Made by a program: the position numbers and the translations under genes. A DNA stretch of 64,000 nt, taken from Candidatus Poribacteria bacterium. Lineage in GTDB: Bacteria; Poribacteria; WGA-4E; WGA-3G. The notes below the pieces were generated by a model that was not told the origin of the DNA, did not search any database, and saw only the letters and a list, made by a program, of their open reading frames with translations. Location: NCBI GenBank assembly GCA_022827225.1, contig JAJDTJ010000005.1, forward strand, positions 27,336 through 91,335, written 5' to 3'. Within the stretch, counting starts at the first letter, position 1; every line of letters starts with the position of its first letter. Below, piece after piece: positions 9,685 to 18,923 of this stretch.

Positions 9685-9946
9685 GATAGACACACAGCCA
9701 GATGAGACCGAGTGGAGCCGCTTTGATGCCCTAACGGATGCGGATATTGATGCCGCTGCAGCGTCTGATGCGGACGACCCTAAAACGGATGCGCCCTTCT
9801 GGAAAGATGCAACCGTGGTAATGCCAGAAAATGTTATCGCTATTGATCTGGACCTGTTAGAGTGGTTTAAGGCACATGCACCTGACTATGAAACACAGAT
9901 TAACACAATCCTTCGGGAATACGTTGAGGCAAATGCCGACAACTAA
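9644..9946 (+). CDS. brnA: BrnA-type antitoxin
   Basis: 100 residues. The N-terminus holds the typical WSRFDALTDADID segment, the middle the FWKDATVVMPEN segment, and the C-terminus a ribbon-helix-helix-like DNA-binding region ending in DLLEWFKAHAPDYETQIN and LREYVEAN. BrnA binds BrnT and represses the operon. The open frame extends upstream to 9446 through brnT in another frame, but ATG 9644 begins the recognisable protein. The 41-base overlap with brnT is the usual gene order. Confidence 0.85.
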   Translation: MKEQNTYVEYSRSEIDTQPDETEWSRFDALTDADIDAAAASDADDPKTDAPFWKDATVVMPENVIAIDLDLLEWFKAHAPDYETQINTILREYVEANADN

Positions 9947-10009
9947 CCAATCTTCTGTCCAGAGGCATGATGTGGAGAAACGAAAGTACGTCATAAAAGG
10001 ATTCTCAAT

Positions 10010-10915
10010 ATGGCGGTTTTAGTCGTTGGGACGGTTACTTTAGATACAGTGGAAACACCGAGTAGATGCGTTGAGGATGTGCTTGGGGGGTCCGGTGTCT
10101 ATGCTGCTATCGCCGCGAGCTTTTTTCGGAATACCGTTCAACTTGTCGGTGTCGTCGGTGCTGATTTTCCGAAGACCTACACAGATATCCTCCAAACGCA
10201 TGGAATCGATCTCCAAGGATTAGAGCGCGTTGAAAACGGCAAAACATTTCGATGGGGCGGTCGTTATACGCAGGACTTTAACGTGCGCGATACCCTCTTC
10301 ACGGAGTTGAACGTTATTGAGAATTTTCAACCCGTTTTGCCTGATACTTACAAAGATACCCCCTATCTTTTTTTGGCGAATAACTCACCCGTGTTGCAGC
10401 TGAGTATCGTTGAACAAGCAACAAATCCGAAACTTGTGGTCTGTGATACAATGGATTTTTGGATTAATGAAGAACGAGAGGCGTTAGAGGCACTCTTAGC
10501 GCGTGTGGATATCCTCATCTTGAACGATAGTGAGGCGCGACTGTTGACAGGGGACACCAACTTGGTACGCGCCGCAGAGACAATTCTACGCTATGGCCCA
10601 GAGCGGGTTATCGTCAAAAAGGGTGAGCACGGCGCAATCAGTATCACGGAATCATGCTATTTCAATGCACCGGCATATCCGATCAGGCAAGTCGCCGACC
10701 CAACAGGGGCAGGTGATAGTTTTGCAGGGGGGATGATGGGCTACCTCGCTTCTGTTGAGGATACATCGGAGGATGCGATACGGAGTGCTATGGTATATGG
10801 CGCGGTCGTCGCCTCTTTTAACATTGAAGACTTTAGCATCAACCGACAAAAGCAGGTGGCGTTTTCCGAAATTTCGTCCCGGTATCTCGAACTTCAAGAC
10901 GCTGTCCGTTTTTAG
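10010..10915 (+). CDS. PfkB-family carbohydrate/nucleoside kinase
   Basis: 301 residues with the N-terminal GGSGVYAAIAAS motif and the C-terminal signature DPTGAGDSFAGGMMGYLA containing the catalytic Asp. The family includes ribokinase, fructokinase and adenosine kinase; the substrate cannot be read from sequence alone. Its position downstream of metK-ahcY makes adenosine, the product of AhcY, a reasonable candidate (inference). An AAAAGGA Shine-Dalgarno precedes the ATG. Its stop overlaps the stop of the convergent lpd gene by 3 bases. Confidence 0.88.
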   Translation: MAVLVVGTVTLDTVETPSRCVEDVLGGSGVYAAIAASFFRNTVQLVGVVGADFPKTYTDILQTHGIDLQGLERVENGKTFRWGGRYTQDFNVRDTLFTELNVIENFQPVLPDTYKDTPYLFLANNSPVLQLSIVEQATNPKLVVCDTMDFWINEEREALEALLARVDILILNDSEARLLTGDTNLVRAAETILRYGPERVIVKKGEHGAISITESCYFNAPAYPIRQVADPTGAGDSFAGGMMGYLASVEDTSEDAIRSAMVYGAVVASFNIEDFSINRQKQVAFSEISSRYLELQDAVRF

Positions 10916-12300
10916 TGCAAACTGTGAATTGCCCTATCGTACGCCGCTTCGGCGGATTCCATGACGACTTCTGAGAGCGTCGGATGTGCGTGAACAGTGT
11001 GTGCTATATCCGCTGCAGACGCACCTAAACGCACCGCAACCGCTGCTTCATGGATAAGCGTTGAAGCCTGCGCACCGACAATATGAACGCCGAGAATATC
11101 CCCACTATCGACATCAGAGACCGTTTTAACGAACCCGTCTGTCTCGCGCAACCCTAATGCCTTCCCGTTTGCAGCGTACGGAAATCTTCCAATCTTTACC
11201 TCATACCCTTCATCGGTCGCCTCTTTTTCTGTCATGCCGACGTGTCCAATTTCGGGTAAGGTGAAAACGCACCACGGGATCACTTGATAGTCCATCTCAA
11301 CGTTGTTACCGACGCAGTTTTGTGCTGCAATCTTGCCTTCTGCCGATGCGACGTGTGCCAGCAGATACCGACTCGCGACATCCCCAACAGCGTAAATACC
11401 CGGAACACTCGTCTGCATCCGTGTATCCACAACGATTTTGCCGTTCTCTGTGCGGACACCAACCTTTTCTAAACCGATGCCCTCCGTGTTGTAGCGTCTC
11501 CCGATTGAGACAAGCATCTTTTCTGCCGTCATCTCTTCACCGGATTCAAGCACTGCTGTGACACCTGCGTCCGATTTTTTAACGTGCGTAAGTTTAGCAC
11601 CGGTGTGGATAGCGATCCCTTTCCGTTTCATGAAAAGTTGGATATGACGGATGACTTGGACATCTTCGGTCGCTAAGATTGTCGGAAGGAGTTCTAACAC
11701 GGTTACTTTGCAACCGAGTGCGTTGAAAATTGAAGCGAACTCACACCCGGAAACCCCGCCACCTACAATCAGCAGACTTTCTGGGAGTTCTGTGAGGTTG
11801 AGGATACCGGTTGTTGTCAGGACCTGTTCCTCATCAATTTCAAAGACAGTAGGGTTGGCTGGTTCGGAACCTGTGGCGATGATGATATTTTTCGCGTGCA
11901 GTTGCTCAGTTGTGCCATCAGATTTACTAACGATAACGGTGTTTCTATCGGTAAGTGTGCCTGTGCCGTTGAAAACGTCAACCTTATTTGCTTTCAGCAG
12001 TTGTGCGATGCCGCCTGTTAGCTGCTGGATGACCGAGTTTTTGTGAGCCAATACCTGTGGATAGTCAATTGTTGTCTCGCCACTGGTATGTACACCGAAT
12101 TCAGAGGCTTCTTGAACCTGCGTTGCGAGGTTGGCGACAGCGTAGAGGGTTTTCGTCGGGATACATCCGCGATTTAGGCAAGTGCCACCCCACTCCGCTT
12201 TTTCTATCAGGCAGACGCTACCACCGAGTTGTGCCGCTTTAATGGCTGCGACGTATCCACCCGGGCCCCCACCGATAATTCCGACATCATACGTAGACAT
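10912..12300 (-). CDS. lpd: Dihydrolipoyl dehydrogenase
   Basis: 462 residues of FAD-dependent disulfide oxidoreductase: N-terminal FAD-binding GIIGGGPGGYVAA, redox disulfide in GGTCLNRGCIPTK (C41 and C46), central NAD-binding VGGGVSGCEFAS, second FAD motif YAVGDVASRYLLAHVA, and the catalytic His-Glu motif HAHPTLSE at the C-terminus. It reoxidises lipoamide in 2-oxoacid dehydrogenase or glycine cleavage complexes; no partner subunits are in the window. The ATG at 12300 has a GGAG Shine-Dalgarno at ideal spacing; the upstream open frame lacks one. Confidence 0.95.
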   Translation of the reverse strand: MSTYDVGIIGGGPGGYVAAIKAAQLGGSVCLIEKAEWGGTCLNRGCIPTKTLYAVANLATQVQEASEFGVHTSGETTIDYPQVLAHKNSVIQQLTGGIAQLLKANKVDVFNGTGTLTDRNTVIVSKSDGTTEQLHAKNIIIATGSEPANPTVFEIDEEQVLTTTGILNLTELPESLLIVGGGVSGCEFASIFNALGCKVTVLELLPTILATEDVQVIRHIQLFMKRKGIAIHTGAKLTHVKKSDAGVTAVLESGEEMTAEKMLVSIGRRYNTEGIGLEKVGVRTENGKIVVDTRMQTSVPGIYAVGDVASRYLLAHVASAEGKIAAQNCVGNNVEMDYQVIPWCVFTLPEIGHVGMTEKEATDEGYEVKIGRFPYAANGKALGLRETDGFVKTVSDVDSGDILGVHIVGAQASTLIHEAAVAVRLGASAADIAHTVHAHPTLSEVVMESAEAAYDRAIHSLH

Positions 12301-12487
12301 GGTTGCTCCTGTTTCGTAGAATGCGTAGAATTTTATCACAAAAGTGGCGGATTGTCAAATTCAAATATTCAGTTTCAAGTTGGCTAAAAAATGAAAAGGC
12401 GATTGCAGTCCAATATCACTATCGGTATCTACAATCGCCGCTGCATTTGAAGTGTGGTGGTTTTCAAGATAGTGTCTCCCAAAAGCG

Positions 12488-13138
12488 TTATTCTGATAGA
12501 CCGAGCCTTTGCCCTGTATCCTTCACTTTCTGCGTAACTTGTGTCACCAGTTGGCTAACGCGGGATTCAGTGAGATTCAACGCTTCGGCAATCTCACAAT
12601 TTCGCTGGTTATCCCGAAGGCAGCTGAAAACTTCACGTTCGCGGGGTGTCAACGTTTTCAAGAGTTCCGGCAAGGCATCCCGAAAACTGAGGTCTCGGAC
12701 AAGCTCATCCTCAAATTCAGTATGAAGTACCTGAGTGCTCCATAAACTACTGATGGCCCGATGGATTTTAGTGTCTATCGTTTCAGATGGATTCCATTCC
12801 ACCTCAAAATTCGAGGACTCACGACTGTTGCGCGTGAGTTCTTTGCTTTTGGTATTCATCAAAGTCCCGCAGATTCGTGGACGGATGAAGGTGCCGAAAT
12901 TTGCTCCACTTGCGTGTGTCGGGCTGAACCGAGGCCCTTTTTCGATGAGCACGAGGACAGCAGTTTGCTGCAAATCCTCTTGGATATCCGGACGCTGCGG
13001 CGAAGTAAACGCGATGCATTCCGCACACCGGTTCGCATCCGGCAGGAGTCGTTTTATGGTTTGATCATCAGGGTAGAAAAACCCATAATGCTTGTAACGC
13101 GGACATTTTACGCCTTTTAATTCACATTTCAATTTCAT
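12488..13138 (-). CDS. Sigma-70-family-like transcription factor with Cys-containing N-terminus
   Basis: 216 residues. The C-terminal 60 look like sigma region 4: DALPELLKTLTPREREVFS followed by a helix-turn-helix with CEIAEALNLTESRVSQLVTQ. The middle (about 53-100) resembles a divergent region 2. The N-terminus has four cysteines (C5, C12, C38, C41; the last two as CAEC) that could bind zinc, which is unusual for sigma factors. ATG 13138 is chosen because the GGAGGG Shine-Dalgarno overlaps the alternative start at 13153. The target genes are unknown; lpd lies downstream on the same strand. Confidence 0.75.
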   Translation of the reverse strand: MKLKCELKGVKCPRYKHYGFFYPDDQTIKRLLPDANRCAECIAFTSPQRPDIQEDLQQTAVLVLIEKGPRFSPTHASGANFGTFIRPRICGTLMNTKSKELTRNSRESSNFEVEWNPSETIDTKIHRAISSLWSTQVLHTEFEDELVRDLSFRDALPELLKTLTPREREVFSCLRDNQRNCEIAEALNLTESRVSQLVTQVTQKVKDTGQRLGLSE

Positions 13139-13291
13139 GAATTTGCCCTCCATGAAAGCAAGTCGTTGACTTGCAGTATGCTACTTTGATGGCAGGCATT
13201 TGTCGTATCGCTACCAAAAATCCGCTTGCTATTCTTTATTGTACAATTTTTAACGAAAAAAGTCAATATAAAACTTCAAAATTCACTATCG

Positions 13292-14152
13292 CTATAATTT
13301 TGTCTTCAATGTTCCCCAGACCATTGGCAATTTTCCTTTAGGTTCAATGTTATAAGGTTCGATTGATTCAAAATTCTGGATCACTTCATCTGCCGTGAGT
13401 GGACGATCGTAAAAGCGGACTTCATCAATCATACCTATGAAGTGACTATGTGATTTCCTGATAGATTTTCTTGCACCAAGATAGATAGGTGCTGTAAATG
13501 GCGAAAGTGCTCCATTCCCGTCAAATGTATCGTTGCTTATAGTCCCAGGTACACTGTCTATATAGATAACTCGTTTACCATTTCCGCCTACGCCATCATC
13601 TATCATATAGTCACTTGTATAAACAATGTGATGCCATTCGCCATCAAAAATACCCACTTTACTTCCGCGACCAGAGGTCTCACATCCTCTTGGGCCTCCA
13701 ATGCTAAAGTAATGATGAAGCGTTCCCTCCATAATTTCAAATCTAAGTCCATCATTAAATCCATTGAGTTCTATTCCCCAATCAGGACATTTCGCGCCAT
13801 GCGTATTAATGAGCGTCATCCAATCCTTCTTGTTAGTGGTTTTGATCCATGCTTCAAAAGAGGATGTTCCAATCTGCCTGACAAAATCTCCAAGCGTGGT
13901 CAGGTTGACAAAATCACCAGAACCGTCAAATTCAAGTGCTTCTCCGACTCTACCGGGAACCACTTTAAGATTTCCGACGATTTTACCATCGTTGTCGCCC
14001 CAAACATCTTTTAACGTTTTATTAACAACGTAACCTTTATCAAAGGTCCAGTAGCTGACGAGTCCATCTGTAACAACAGATGCCACCGCCGCATTGAGTG
14101 AAAGTATACCCAATAATAGTGTAAATGTGATTAAGCAAATTCTGATGTTCAT
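13292..14152 (-). CDS. Secreted LamG/concanavalin-like domain protein
   Basis: 286 residues with a Sec signal peptide (about 1-24, ending AVAS) followed by a single LamG-type jelly-roll: DGLVSYWTFDKG near the N-terminus, ALEFDGSGDFVNL, EAWIKT, WHHIVYT and the C-terminal IDEVRFYDRPLTADEV motif typical of LamG_3. Such domains bind carbohydrate or protein on exported proteins. ATG 14152 is preceded by GGAGGA; the longer frame to 14263 has no signal at its start and runs into a repeat element. Confidence 0.88.
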   Translation of the reverse strand: MNIRICLITFTLLLGILSLNAAVASVVTDGLVSYWTFDKGYVVNKTLKDVWGDNDGKIVGNLKVVPGRVGEALEFDGSGDFVNLTTLGDFVRQIGTSSFEAWIKTTNKKDWMTLINTHGAKCPDWGIELNGFNDGLRFEIMEGTLHHYFSIGGPRGCETSGRGSKVGIFDGEWHHIVYTSDYMIDDGVGGNGKRVIYIDSVPGTISNDTFDGNGALSPFTAPIYLGARKSIRKSHSHFIGMIDEVRFYDRPLTADEVIQNFESIEPYNIEPKGKLPMVWGTLKTKL

Positions 14153-14221
14153 GATGAGTCCTCCATTTGAAGATCCGAGCGACAAAACATAGCTAACAAT
14201 AAGTCCGACACACAGCAGACG

Positions 14222-14340
14222 ATTTATAGTAAAACCTACAATTAATCGGGCAAGCTCAAACACATGCCATGGAGCGTAAGGGCTGGGTTACCCAACCCCT
14301 ACAACTGTATAAGTGATTCCAGAATCTACTAACTATAAAT
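14222..14340. mobile_element. MITE-like element (terminal repeats ATTTATAGT) with central palindrome
   Basis: Perfect 9-base terminal inverted repeats, ATTTATAGT at 14222-14230 and ACTATAAAT at 14332-14340, enclose 119 bases. The centre (14276-14304) is a palindrome of the GTAAGGGCTGGGTT / ACCCAACCCCTAC type. Similar elements lie at 23426-23570 and 60677-60807, and isolated ends at 49161 and 49412. It is non-coding and sits between two secreted-protein genes. Confidence 0.6.
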
Positions 14341-14349
14341 TCCACTCGT

Positions 14350-14958
14350 TTATTTTTTCGTAAGCACCATTTCTTCACCAGCAAGGGTTCTCAAAATAAG
14401 TGTCCCCGCCGCCCGCTTGGTCCAAGTGGATTTCACAAAAGGTTTAAGAAAATCGGCTCTGAAACTCTCGTCATAAACTTGTTCTGCTTCTGAAAGCGTC
14501 AGTCCAAATTCTTCTTGAAAAAGATCATCGGGTTTAGGTGTTAACTGTACCTCTGATCCTTTCAGCATTAAAGAGAGCGTTAAACTGTTAAAAGTGTAAG
14601 TCCCCGACCATATCCCCATTGACTTTGAAGTACCAGAGGGGCCATCTGGGGAAATCAATGCAGTTTCAGATGTGAAATTGCATGTCCATGAATTATCACC
14701 GGCAAAACGTAAGTCAAACTGTTTTACCTTTTCTTTCACCATTCCGTCTGCTGATAAAGATTCAAGGTACGATTCGGGAGTCATGCCGAAGATAGATACA
14801 ACTTTCCATGAACCAAGCAATTCTTCATTTGATAACGAAGGAACAGATGGTCGAACCATTGAGTCTTCGGGTCCCTCAGCATCGCTGCCACAACCAACCA
14901 CGCTTAAAAGCATTATACCAACAAGTAGGGGTAGGATAACAAAACTTTTCCTGATCAT
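14350..14958 (-). CDS. Putative lipoprotein, unknown function
   Basis: 202 residues. The N-terminus MIRKSFVILPLLVGIMLLS leads to a lipobox (SVVGC) with the lipid-attachment Cys at residue 23. The mature part contains an LLGSWKVVSIFG start and GIWSGTYTFNSLTL, reminiscent of small lipocalin-like beta-barrel lipoproteins, but I cannot assign a family. ATG 14958 has a strong GGAGGAA Shine-Dalgarno; the longer frame to 15036 runs into transposase debris. Likely anchored in the periplasm or outer membrane. Confidence 0.75.
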   Translation of the reverse strand: MIRKSFVILPLLVGIMLLSVVGCGSDAEGPEDSMVRPSVPSLSNEELLGSWKVVSIFGMTPESYLESLSADGMVKEKVKQFDLRFAGDNSWTCNFTSETALISPDGPSGTSKSMGIWSGTYTFNSLTLSLMLKGSEVQLTPKPDDLFQEEFGLTLSEAEQVYDESFRADFLKPFVKSTWTKRAAGTLILRTLAGEEMVLTKK

Positions 14959-15004
14959 TTGCCTTTCCTCCAAGATTAAACATATTAGATGCATCAATTT
15001 TCGC

Positions 15005-15130
15005 GAGACTTGCTGCCACGAAACTCGGTTGGACAAACCGATTGATGCTTTTCCGAGATTTCAGGCGATAGGCATTGAATCCGAAGCCCTGTTTGGCATC
15101 TCGAAATGCCATTTCTATTTTGTGTCACTA
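15005..15130 (-). pseudogene. Transposase C-terminal fragment (IS4-like DDE)
   Basis: In one minus-strand frame the segment reads IEMAFRDAKQGFGFNAYR and then KSINRFVQPSFVAASL, which matches the end of IS4-type DDE transposases: a catalytic Glu followed by six residues and Lys (E-x6-K), then a helical tail. The position four residues before the Glu, where the family has Arg, is a TGA stop, with more stops upstream. No terminal repeats remain. It is a decayed insertion between a lipoprotein gene and a STAS gene. Confidence 0.6.
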
Positions 15131-15156
15131 AAATTGATTTGAATGGCTGTTCGCCC

Positions 15157-15507
15157 TTAGTCATCACGAGTGAATGCCGAAATCGCCGCATCCTCGCTCT
15201 TGAAATGTTCAAAAATATTCACGAGCCGACTCAGGACGAGTAAATTTTTAATGTGGCACCCAACATTGATAACACCGATACGACCTTTCATCTGCGCCGC
15301 GATAACATGCACATTTACCAGCATGCCGAGACACGAACTATCTATCTTGTGAACGTGTTCAAAATTGATAAGAAAGCAGGGCGTTTCGGAAGCATCCAAT
15401 AACTCTAACGCGAGTCTCTCTCGCAATTCCGATACCGCAGTACCGACGATTTTACCGTGGGGTTCCAAAATCGGAATGCCACCTTTCAGACGCGTCATCA
15501 TTTTCAT
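15157..15507 (-). CDS. Second STAS-domain anti-anti-sigma factor
   Basis: 116 residues, one STAS domain with the phosphorylatable Ser in VHKIDSSCLGMLVN. Distinct from the STAS protein at 3139-3483 and without a kinase or phosphatase neighbour. It may share partners with the module at the start of the window (inference). A strong AAGGAG lies 8 bases ahead of the ATG. It is read away from the helicase gene. Confidence 0.87.
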   Translation of the reverse strand: MKMMTRLKGGIPILEPHGKIVGTAVSELRERLALELLDASETPCFLINFEHVHKIDSSCLGMLVNVHVIAAQMKGRIGVINVGCHIKNLLVLSRLVNIFEHFKSEDAAISAFTRDD

Positions 15508-15640
15508 GGAATTTCTCCTTTATTGCTTTTTCGGAAGCTTGTTAATTGTGAAGTAAATCTCAAATTCATGTCATAGACGAGACATAGAACTTAGCATAGC
15601 GATCCCAAAAAATATCTAATGCATTAATTATAAATATGAA

Positions 15641-15658
15641 ACCCTAAAAGTTTAGGGT
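15641..15658. repeat. Perfect 8-base hairpin in the STAS-helicase intergenic gap
   Basis: ACCCTAAA at 15641-15648 pairs perfectly with TTTAGGGT at 15651-15658 around a 2-base loop, followed by a T-rich stretch. It lies in a divergent 318-base gap, so it cannot be a simple gene-end terminator for either neighbour. It could be an operator or a repeat remnant. Confidence 0.4.
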
Positions 15659-15765
15659 CAATTTGCATTTTTTTACGAATTTTTTTAACAATAGAGGGTA
15701 TTACAGTTAATTTTCTTAAAAAAACGCAGTTTTCGTGCCAAGCCAATCGCCAATCGCCTAAAAAA

Positions 15766-15795
15766 TTGGAAAAATCTTCTTTTTTCTGGTATACT
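15766..15795 (+). promoter_or_regulatory. Sigma-70-type promoter for the PLD-helicase gene
   Basis: TTGGAA at 15766-15771 and TATACT at 15790-15795 are separated by 18 bases. The start of transcription would lie about 25 bases before the ATG at 15826, which has AAAGGG at 15812-15817. The rest of the 318-base gap is AT-rich and holds the hairpin at 15641 only. Confidence 0.6.
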
Positions 15796-15825
15796 CACAT
15801 AAAACTCATAGAAAGGGTATTTTAG

Positions 15826-18800
15826 ATGGGTATGCAGATTCCGACACTCATTGATAATATAGAGGGCAACACCCTCCAAAAAGTCCTCGAAAGCCTTCTC
15901 GTAAAAAGTGTCAGTTTAGATATAGCAACCGGCACGTTTGAAATTGGTGCGTTTCTATCGCTTGGAAAAACATGGCAACATTTGGATGGCATCCGTCTCC
16001 TGATGGGCGATGAGACTACAAAACGCACAAAAGATCATCTCATCAGAGCTCTCCAAGAAGCAACCGATGCCAATATTGAATCCGAAAAAGAACAAGACGA
16101 CACCCTCCAAGGACTTGCCGCTGTCCGAGACGCGATTCGGCGCGGGAAAATTGTCGTGCGCGTTTACGATAAAGCGAAGTTTCACGCGAAACTCAATTTG
16201 ATGCACGCCCAAAAATCAAGTCCCGTTGACTTTGCCACCGTCGGTAGTTCCAACTTCACCCGCCCGGGGCTCACCCAAAATATAGAGTTAAATTCCTTCA
16301 TTACTGACGCGACGCATATTGAAAAACTCAATACTTGGTACAATGCCCGTTGGGAGGAAGCCTCCGAAGTAAAAGAGGAACTGCTTCGCACAATTGAACG
16401 GCATCTTAGAGAATACCCACCTTTTACCGTCTACGCCAAAGCACTCCACGCCTATTTTAGAGGACGCGAGAAACCCGCCGACGAATGGGAAGAAAACGAA
16501 TCGGTAATTTACCGAACACTTTCGCAGTACCAGAAGGATGGTTACCACGCCGCGCTCCAGATAGCAGATACCTGGAATGGCGCGCTGATCTGCGATGGTG
16601 TCGGTAGTGGTAAAACTTATATTGGTTTGATGTTACTTGAGCGCTATCTAAGGGACAATAAACGCGTTCTGCTCATTACCCCAAAATCAATTGCGGATAG
16701 CGTTTGGAACAGTCAGATTGACTTTCGGCTACAATCGAAGTATGACTTTCTACTTGAGGAACACTTCAGGAAGAAATTGCATACTGATCTTGGTCGTCAG
16801 GGTGGGATAGATGAGAAGGAATATCGCTACTTTCGCGAATATGTAGATATTATTATTATAGACGAAGCACACCATTTCCGAAATCCAAGTTCCAACCGCG
16901 GACGGCTTCTCATGGAACTTGCCAGAAACAAAAAACTTTACCTTCTCACTGCTACGCCGATCAATAACAGTCTTGACGACATCCATCATCTGATTAACTA
17001 TTTTGCTCAGAACAACAGAAGGCACTTTGCTAAGATCGGTATGCATGATTTCCGTAGGCACTTCCGCGACATTGAAAGAGACCTTGAAGCGGCGGATACT
17101 GAAGAAATTGCGGAATTGGTCGAAGAGGACGATCTTCTGCGCCAAGATCCGGTACTAAGGCAAGTATTGATCCAACGGAGTCGCAAATACATTAAGGATG
17201 CAGAAATGGCATCTGGAACGCATATTCTGTTTCCCAAACGTGTTATTGAACCTACCGTAAATTATTCACTCCGTCGGGTTTATCGAACACTCTACGATGA
17301 ACTTCAAAATGCTTTTGATCGACATGATCCGTTTCTCAATCTGGCAATTTACAATACTGTCAAGTACCATAAAAAGCCAGAAAGGCAGATTGAAAATCGC
17401 CAAAAGCAAATTGTTGGTCTCATTCGGACACTTGTACTCAAACGCTTGGAAAGTTCATGGCGAGCGTTTGAAGCAACGATTGAGAATCTACTCCTCAAGA
17501 TGGCAGAGTGGCTTGAAAGATACGCACCCGAACGCTTTGAAATGTGGAAAGGTACAAATCGGAGGTGGTGGAGTGTTGTTCAGGAACATATTCTTAAGCG
17601 ACTCCAAGAGGATGGGATTCAGCCACAACGTTCTGTTCCTTCCAGTCCATCTGAAGAAGAGGACGACCTCGCTTCAATTGAAACTGATGACGATTTCATT
17701 CCAGACGACCACGATGTGGATCAGTTGTTTGACGATGTTGTGGACGATATGAACTTCTTGACGGCACTCCTCAGTCGAATCTATAGACTCTTCTATGCTG
17801 ACGAGTTGGCTAATGAACCGGCTACACAGCAAGATGATAAACTCCAGCAGCTGCTAAAACTGGTAAAAGAGCATCCGAATGAGAAAATATTGATCTTTAC
17901 CGAATTCTGCGATACCGCTCGTTATCTCTACACCCAGCTGCAGCAAGCAGGTTTCAAGAATATAGAACAAATTGATAGCCGACGCAAAGTAAACCGTGAG
18001 GAGATTATTGAGCGATTTTCTCCATGCTACAATGGGAAAGACCTTTATGAAATTGACACGCCAGTTCAAACACTTATCACAACAGATGTCCTCGCCGAAG
18101 GGCTTAACTTGCAAGACGCGTCTATCATTATCAATTACGATCTGCATTGGAATCCTGTGCGTCTTATGCAACGTATCGGTAGATTAGACCGACGGCTTGA
18201 CTCAAAAATTGAGGCGCAACTCAATCGCACAAATCCGACTGTTCACGTCTGGAATTTCCTACCACCAGCGGAGCTTGATGACATCCTCAAACTCCGAAAA
18301 CGCGTTGATGGTAAAATCCTCCGTATCAGTCGTACCCTTGGCATTGAAGGGAAATTTGTTTCGCCTGATGATGACGATGAAACGCTCCGTTTGTTCAATG
18401 AACGCTATGAGGGAACAGAAAACACTGAGGAACTAATGAATCTTGAACGTCAACGCATCTCTGAATCGCACCCTGAATTGTGGAGACAACTACCAAACCT
18501 TCCAATGCGTCTCTTTTCTGGCAAAGATGTAGGTGACGAACCGCCACCTTTCCGCAATCGCGATGGCGATCCGATTCCACTTGACCGTGTCGGGAATCCT
18601 GGAGTTTTCTGTTGTTATGAGATGCCAAACGGCGAAATTAAGTGGTACTTCTACGATGCTGACATAGAAGACGTTATTGATGACATTAAGACAATCTGGC
18701 CCGAAGTGCGTTGTGATATGGAAACAGCGCGCTGGACTGAAGAAGGACCGGGGGCACTCGTGGATGCCCGGAAAAAAATTGAACGCTACATACGCGGTTA

Positions 18801-18867
18801 TTTCAGGGATATACAGGCACCGATGGGTGCAAAACCTAAACTCATCGCATGGATGGAAGTTTCTTAA
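15826..18867 (+). CDS. PLD-nuclease-like/SNF2 helicase fusion (defence-type helicase)
   Basis: 1013 residues. The N-terminal 190 form a phospholipase D-like domain with a single HxK motif (H120, K122) and the downstream GSSNFT (140-145). A helicase core follows: Walker A GVGSGKTY (about 258-265), DEAH (346-349), motif III TATPINNS (375-382), and C-terminal motifs TTDVLAEGLNLQ and LMQRIGRLDRR (about 753-790). An acidic insertion (about 610-640) separates the lobes. Helicases of this kind occur in DNA restriction and anti-phage loci. It is the first gene of a set with an antidote-like protein and an Eco57I-type methylase, which supports a restriction role (inference). Confidence 0.87.
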   Translation: MGMQIPTLIDNIEGNTLQKVLESLLVKSVSLDIATGTFEIGAFLSLGKTWQHLDGIRLLMGDETTKRTKDHLIRALQEATDANIESEKEQDDTLQGLAAVRDAIRRGKIVVRVYDKAKFHAKLNLMHAQKSSPVDFATVGSSNFTRPGLTQNIELNSFITDATHIEKLNTWYNARWEEASEVKEELLRTIERHLREYPPFTVYAKALHAYFRGREKPADEWEENESVIYRTLSQYQKDGYHAALQIADTWNGALICDGVGSGKTYIGLMLLERYLRDNKRVLLITPKSIADSVWNSQIDFRLQSKYDFLLEEHFRKKLHTDLGRQGGIDEKEYRYFREYVDIIIIDEAHHFRNPSSNRGRLLMELARNKKLYLLTATPINNSLDDIHHLINYFAQNNRRHFAKIGMHDFRRHFRDIERDLEAADTEEIAELVEEDDLLRQDPVLRQVLIQRSRKYIKDAEMASGTHILFPKRVIEPTVNYSLRRVYRTLYDELQNAFDRHDPFLNLAIYNTVKYHKKPERQIENRQKQIVGLIRTLVLKRLESSWRAFEATIENLLLKMAEWLERYAPERFEMWKGTNRRWWSVVQEHILKRLQEDGIQPQRSVPSSPSEEEDDLASIETDDDFIPDDHDVDQLFDDVVDDMNFLTALLSRIYRLFYADELANEPATQQDDKLQQLLKLVKEHPNEKILIFTEFCDTARYLYTQLQQAGFKNIEQIDSRRKVNREEIIERFSPCYNGKDLYEIDTPVQTLITTDVLAEGLNLQDASIIINYDLHWNPVRLMQRIGRLDRRLDSKIEAQLNRTNPTVHVWNFLPPAELDDILKLRKRVDGKILRISRTLGIEGKFVSPDDDDETLRLFNERYEGTENTEELMNLERQRISESHPELWRQLPNLPMRLFSGKDVGDEPPPFRNRDGDPIPLDRVGNPGVFCCYEMPNGEIKWYFYDADIEDVIDDIKTIWPEVRCDMETARWTEEGPGALVDARKKIERYIRGYFRDIQAPMGAKPKLIAWMEVS

Positions 18868-18923
18868 TACCACGGATATTTAGTTTTACATATTCACTTT
18901 GTATCTATGGATATGGCTTCCTC

